From positions 1-55,807 of IMG/VR virus record IMGVR_UViG_3300030329_001543: a stretch of 55,807 nt of DNA; one strand, 5' to 3'. The DNA comes from a virus. The position numbers were made by a program, and so were the translations under genes. Each line of letters opens with the position of its first letter. The stretch's first letter is position 1. Shown one piece after another: positions 51,884 to 55,807 of the stretch. The notes under the pieces are model-generated. The model was not told the origin of the DNA, made no database searches, and worked only from the letters and a program-made list of their open reading frames with translations.

Positions 51884-52174
51884 ATGACAGTGCAAGAAAT
51901 AATGGAAAGAAGTGGTATGGATAATACTACATTAACTATTGCTTGGATAAAAGATGCAATTCATTTAATACAATCTAATAGTAAAGAAAAAATAAAAACT
52001 GTTAAAAGAGATGTTATTAAAGGAGTGGATGGAGATGATAATGTATATCAAGCACCAGGTGATATGATTGCATTGAAAAATATAAGCATTAAAGATACAA
52101 GTGATGGTAAATATAAAAAAATTAGAAGATTAACAAGTCAGCCTCATTATTTAATTGAAGACACATCTCCATGA
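51884..52174 (+). CDS. Head-tail connector candidate, 96 aa
   Basis: ATG start; helical N-terminus (VQEIMERSGMDNTTLTIAW) then beta segment (YQAPGDMIALKNISI). The size, helical beginning and place before the next tail protein suggest an adaptor protein. Overlaps the next start by 4 bases. Confidence 0.55.
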   Translation: MTVQEIMERSGMDNTTLTIAWIKDAIHLIQSNSKEKIKTVKRDVIKGVDGDDNVYQAPGDMIALKNISIKDTSDGKYKKIRRLTSQPHYLIEDTSP

Positions 52175-53127
52175 GTAGCTATGTAGATAGAGAATGGTTT
52201 TATTTTTTAAAAGGAAGGGAAATTCTTTTATATAAATTATTAGGCGGCTCTACTAGTGAAAGAATTACACAAGCTGGAGTATTTAAAACACAACAAAATG
52301 AATTAATATATCCAGATGAAGATATTGCAGATGGATTAAGAATTGAATATACTGCTCTTAATGAGCCATTTGTAAAAGAGGCATTAGAAACATCAAATGC
52401 GTACACATCTGGAACTTCTATTGTTTTTCAAGATGCATCTACTGATTTTTATGAAGGTGATTCTGATACTAATTTTACAGCTAGTTCAAAAACAATTACT
52501 TTTCCAAGTTCAAGCGGAGAACCTACAAGAATAAATGCAACAAATAATTTTTATGTAGGACAAACTATTACAATAGCTGGATGTAGTAATGGGACTAATA
52601 ATGGAGGAAAGACTGTAGCTTCTGTTCCTTCTTCTACTACTATAACAGTTAGTGAATCTTTAGCTGATGAAACTGGGGCAAGCGCTTTAATAAATAGTAC
52701 AACTGGAGCTATTTTAGGAGGTTCGGCTGGAACTAATACATTTACAGATTTTGCAGCTAATGATAAAATAAAAGTTCAAGGAACTGCTAATAATGATACT
52801 GATTATACAATATCTTCTATTTCTTCAAATGGAGATGCTTTAATTGTTTCATCTGTTCCTTCTGCAAATGAATCTGGGCAAAGAGTTTCTATTACTCAAA
52901 TATCAGTAGAAGATTCTTCTCCTAGTGAAACATCCCATGCTAATCTTAATAAAATGTTGAGTTTAGCATTAGTAGATTATATTAAAGCTATGAAAGCTGA
53001 TGAAGCAGGAGATTTAGAGAGAAAAGAATACTATATGAAAGAATTTTGGGGTAAGTTAGGTGACAATGAAAGCAACAAAAGAAATATTTCAATGACATTC
53101 CCTAATGGCCCGTTTGCTATTAGATAA
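52171..53127 (+). CDS. Tail protein, 318 aa (tail tube/adaptor-like)
   Basis: Start ATG overlaps the previous stop (ATGA). Begins MSSYVDREWFYFLKGREILL and has a helical C-terminal end with KMLSLALVDYIKAMKADEAG. The middle is threonine/serine/glycine-rich, beta (SSSGEPTRINATNNFYVG). Order and size suggest a tail tube or gatekeeper protein like gp11 of short-tailed phages. Uncertain. Confidence 0.55.
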   Translation: MSSYVDREWFYFLKGREILLYKLLGGSTSERITQAGVFKTQQNELIYPDEDIADGLRIEYTALNEPFVKEALETSNAYTSGTSIVFQDASTDFYEGDSDTNFTASSKTITFPSSSGEPTRINATNNFYVGQTITIAGCSNGTNNGGKTVASVPSSTTITVSESLADETGASALINSTTGAILGGSAGTNTFTDFAANDKIKVQGTANNDTDYTISSISSNGDALIVSSVPSANESGQRVSITQISVEDSSPSETSHANLNKMLSLALVDYIKAMKADEAGDLERKEYYMKEFWGKLGDNESNKRNISMTFPNGPFAIR

Positions 53128-53138
53128 AAAATAAACAT

Positions 53139-53174
53139 ATGCCCATGAGAGTTGCCAAGCTCGGTAAGGCATAA
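53139..53174 (+). CDS. Possible micro-ORF, 11 aa
   Basis: ATG CCC ATG ... TAA encodes MPMRVAKLGKA between two structural genes; the stop is just before AAAAGGAG of the next gene. A short hairpin TGCC/GGCA overlaps it. Very short, so may be chance. Confidence 0.2.
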   Translation: MPMRVAKLGKA

Positions 53175-53185
53175 AAGGAGACAAG

Positions 53186-53491
53186 ATGGCTAAAGGACTT
53201 CAAAGTTGGAGCGTAAAAGAGCAAGGTGCTCCAATCACATCGGCAGAAATTAAAGATGGTAACGGAACATCAACTGTATCATTCTCAAGTACAACAAGAG
53301 CTATGATGGGAGTTGTAGTTCCTTCTGGTACAGAAATTTTAACATTAACATTGGCAAGTGGAGAAACAATAGCAATACCTGGAGCTGCTGTATCAGCTAT
53401 ATTTGCCCCAGGCGCAATAGTTCCATTTGCTTGTGATTCATTTGTTTTCGCAGGTTCTGAAACTGCATTTAAAGTTATTGGATTATTTTAG
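53186..53491 (+). CDS. Small structural protein, 101 aa
   Basis: ATG with AAAAGGAG upstream. Beta-rich, hydrophobic-polar (TRAMMGVVVPSGTEILTLTL, AIPGAAVSAIFAPG), Ala/Gly/Val. Directly before the fibre gene; perhaps a fibre adaptor or head protein. No family. Confidence 0.6.
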   Translation: MAKGLQSWSVKEQGAPITSAEIKDGNGTSTVSFSSTTRAMMGVVVPSGTEILTLTLASGETIAIPGAAVSAIFAPGAIVPFACDSFVFAGSETAFKVIGLF

Positions 53492-53501
53492 GAGGTAATG
53501 A

Positions 53502-55807
53502 ATGAGATTTACTAGAAGTGCCCCATTAACTGGTGGTGGTACAATTAATGGCGACCTTACCATAACTGGTGATTTAACTGTACAAGGCGATGGAGCAGGT
53601 AATTATGATGAAATAGTAGAGGGTAATTTAGTTTTAACTTCTGGAAGTAAACTCGGAGTGGGAATAGGAGATGCAACTCCTTCAGCACCTGTTCATGTGT
53701 CAATAGCGGCTCAAGATGGCGTAAGCTCTCCTCTAGAAGCATTAAGACTTGAAGTTTCTGAATCATTTGGAAATGTTGATGTAGGCAGTAATCAGGGCCC
53801 AGCTATTGATTTTTATGTTCCTGTTGATTCTAATACATCACAAATAGGTGGTCGTATTGCTGTTGGTCACGAAAATGGAACTGATACAGATAGTGCGGCT
53901 AAACTAACATTTACAACAGCTCCAGATGGAGCTTCTTTAAATGCTAGTCCAGCAATCACTATTTCCTCAACTGGAAATGTTGGTATTGGAATTTCGCCAT
54001 TAGCTGTTTTCCATGCAAAAATGGCTTCCAATGTTAATTTTACAACTACTGCTAATAGCTCATCTTTAAGATTAAATGCAGTAAATGATGCCGTAGATGC
54101 GACTATTCAATTAGAAATAAATTCAACAGATACAAAGTTTCTTTCACCTGTAACGATTGATGCAAATGCTACTGATGGAACAGCTTTAACAATAGACTCA
54201 GAAGCACAAGATGGTCAAGGCATCTATATGGATGTTTCCCAACAAACAACTGGGTATGGAATTAATATAGCTGATACTGGTACAAGTAGAACTACTGGTG
54301 GAATAATATATATTAATTCTAATCAGAATAATAGTGGGACAAGAAATTTAGTTGATATAATAAATAATCACGAAGGTGCTACAGGTGCGACTGGTTTAAA
54401 AATTCAACAAGACAGCTCAAGCTACGCTATGCACATATCAAACCCTACAAATACCACAAATTTTGGGAATGGGTTAATTATAGCAACTCAAGATGAAAAC
54501 ACTACATCTTATCCATTGTTTATTAAAACCAATAGTTCAGATGCGGATGAAAGTGCTGGTAACTCAAGATTTGTTGTTCGTGCAGATGGTAAGGTTGGTA
54601 TTAATGAAATAAATCCCGCTGCAAAGCTTCAAATTACTGGTGGTTCTTATAATGACAGTTTAATAATTAAAGGTGTTAGCTCAAATAGCGGTATTCAATT
54701 TGTAGATAGTGGTGGAAATACAGATGGTTTTGCATATGCAGAAAATGGTCAAATAGGTTTCTTAGACCCAGGTGGTGATTGGATGATAAACGCTAAAGAT
54801 GATGATTTTATACGATTTGCAATAGGAGCTAATTCTGAAAAAATGAGAATAGACAGCTCTGGTAATGTCGGTATAGGCACAGCAAGTCCTTCAGCTAAGT
54901 TGCAAATTGAAGAGTCTACTAATGGAGCAGATATTCAATTTAATATGAGGGCATTAAATGATGGTGGTACTGGTAGGACTACTGCTATAAAGTTTGACCC
55001 AGATGCAAGAAAAATGCACTTTGGTGAAGATTTTACTAATTTAATTTTAGATACAAGTAATGTTAGAGTCGGTATTGGCGAAACACCATCTTATAAACTT
55101 GACGTAAATCATGGTGGTGTAAGTTCTTCAGACCAAGTAATAGCAAGATTTATGGCAGAATCATCAAGGCAGTTAGGTTTAGTTTGGGATGACTCTGCAA
55201 GTACACTTGGGTTGGCAACTTTGACTTCACATAATTTAGTTTTTCATACTGGTGGTAATAGCAATCCTCGTATGACCATAGATACATCTGGAAATGTTTC
55301 TGCTGGAACTACAGCAACTTATGGAAATTTAACAGTAGGTGGAACAGGTGAAATAATTGCTGGTAGAGCATCAAGTGGTGCAGGTTCTTTTTCAATGTAT
55401 GAAGCTGGAACTACAAGATTTGTAATAGAAAGTTTAAACGGTAGTAATGGAGTAGCTTTTAAAACTCCATCAACAGCCAGAATGATACTTGATGACAATT
55501 CCAGAATTTCACTAAGTAATAATGATGATGGTTCTAATAATACAATATTTGGTAAAAATGCGGGTGACTCAGATGGAGCGGGTGACCAAAATGTATTTAT
55601 TGGGGAATTGGCTGGAGGAACTGGTACTCAAACTGATGCCTCAGATGGCAACACAGGTATAGGATATAATTCTTTGACTGCCCTGACTTCTGGACAACAG
55701 AACACAGCTATTGGTGGAAACTCGGCTGATGCTGTTACTACAGGAAATCATAATACAGCAATCGGATACGAATCTCTTTCTACTGCAACGGTTACTGCTG
55801 GTCAAGA
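53502..55807 (+). CDS. Tail fibre/adhesin, N-terminal part (open at window end)
   Basis: ATG at 53502 with GGAGG upstream. Open frame to the last base, 768 codons. The N-terminus (LTGGGTINGDLTITGDLTVQ) is typical of fibre shafts attached to a tail. Repeats GNVGIG...P.AKL occur around residues 160, 370, 455 and 520 (STGNVGIGISPLA, DGKVGINEINPAAKLQI, SSGNVGIGTASPSAKLQI, RVGIGETPSYKLDV), as in large marine phage fibres. It ends in NTGIGYNSL repeats matching bases 1-166. Joined to the window start, the full protein is about 1258 residues. Confidence 0.85.
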   Translation, partial: MRFTRSAPLTGGGTINGDLTITGDLTVQGDGAGNYDEIVEGNLVLTSGSKLGVGIGDATPSAPVHVSIAAQDGVSSPLEALRLEVSESFGNVDVGSNQGPAIDFYVPVDSNTSQIGGRIAVGHENGTDTDSAAKLTFTTAPDGASLNASPAITISSTGNVGIGISPLAVFHAKMASNVNFTTTANSSSLRLNAVNDAVDATIQLEINSTDTKFLSPVTIDANATDGTALTIDSEAQDGQGIYMDVSQQTTGYGINIADTGTSRTTGGIIYINSNQNNSGTRNLVDIINNHEGATGATGLKIQQDSSSYAMHISNPTNTTNFGNGLIIATQDENTTSYPLFIKTNSSDADESAGNSRFVVRADGKVGINEINPAAKLQITGGSYNDSLIIKGVSSNSGIQFVDSGGNTDGFAYAENGQIGFLDPGGDWMINAKDDDFIRFAIGANSEKMRIDSSGNVGIGTASPSAKLQIEESTNGADIQFNMRALNDGGTGRTTAIKFDPDARKMHFGEDFTNLILDTSNVRVGIGETPSYKLDVNHGGVSSSDQVIARFMAESSRQLGLVWDDSASTLGLATLTSHNLVFHTGGNSNPRMTIDTSGNVSAGTTATYGNLTVGGTGEIIAGRASSGAGSFSMYEAGTTRFVIESLNGSNGVAFKTPSTARMILDDNSRISLSNNDDGSNNTIFGKNAGDSDGAGDQNVFIGELAGGTGTQTDASDGNTGIGYNSLTALTSGQQNTAIGGNSADAVTTGNHNTAIGYESLSTATVTAGQ
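55565..55807. repeat. Right copy of imperfect terminal overlap with in-frame deletion
   Basis: 55565-55730 matches 1-166 with a few substitutions and 55731-55807 matches 581-657 exactly. Relative to the left copy 414 bases (138 codons) are missing; the frame is kept. Confidence 0.85.

Overview
This window looks like an almost complete genome of a tailed double-stranded DNA phage with podovirus-type genes. The DNA is strongly AT-rich. Genes are packed with ATGA/TAATG overlaps and are preceded by clear AGGAGG-like ribosome binding sites, so the host is a bacterium that uses Shine-Dalgarno initiation. The host cannot be named from sequence alone. The fibre style (NVGIG...P.AKL repeats, NTAIGY.AL repeats) resembles that of uncultured aquatic phages. 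I see no integrase, repressor or tRNA, so a lytic lifestyle is likely.

Layout. (1) 1-4778, plus: the 3-prime part of a giant tail-fibre gene, then a run of very small genes including several one-helix membrane proteins, a probable lipoprotein and a tiny very basic protein, which may be a lysis/accessory cluster. (2) 4787-26558, plus: tail and internal-virion genes, namely a 940-aa tail protein, three smaller structural proteins, a 628-aa protein, a 3663-aa giant and a 1240-aa partner. (3) 26566-26601: terminator between convergent operons. (4) 26607-39254, minus: early/replication operon with a RuvC-like nuclease, DnaB-type helicase, D12-class adenine methylase, DUF932 protein, SSB-like protein, Rad52/Sak-like annealing protein, Fe-S PD-(D/E)XK nuclease, ParB-like protein, HTH protein and many small genes. 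A conspicuous non-coding structured stretch lies at 38063-38304. (5) 39255-39463: divergent control region. (6) 39464-55807, plus: small terminase, zinc-ribbon metallophosphoesterase, thermonuclease-like protein, large terminase, M15 endolysin, portal, scaffold, major capsid protein, head and tail proteins, and the 5-prime part of the fibre gene, open at the window end.

The two window ends overlap imperfectly inside the fibre gene. Bases 55565-55730 match 1-166 with a few substitutions, and then 55731-55807 match 581-657 exactly, as if 414 bases (138 codons) were deleted in frame. Joining at this overlap gives one reading frame of about 1258 codons, so the molecule is probably circular in the assembly (about 55.56 kb), with two fibre alleles in the population.

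The most interesting point is in the 3663-aa virion protein. Residues 3047-3092 carry R-W-P, then H-P, then A-D-H-D-G-D, in nearly the spacing of the catalytic double-psi beta-barrel of cellular RNA polymerase beta-prime (R425-A-P, H450-P, A-D460-F-D-G-D). The same protein has an HEPIH zinc-protease-like motif. No other RNA polymerase, no DNA polymerase and no primase is visible. A plausible model is that the phage injects a virion RNA polymerase of the double-psi-barrel type, transcribes its early operon, and then borrows the host replisome through its own DnaB-like helicase and recombination proteins.
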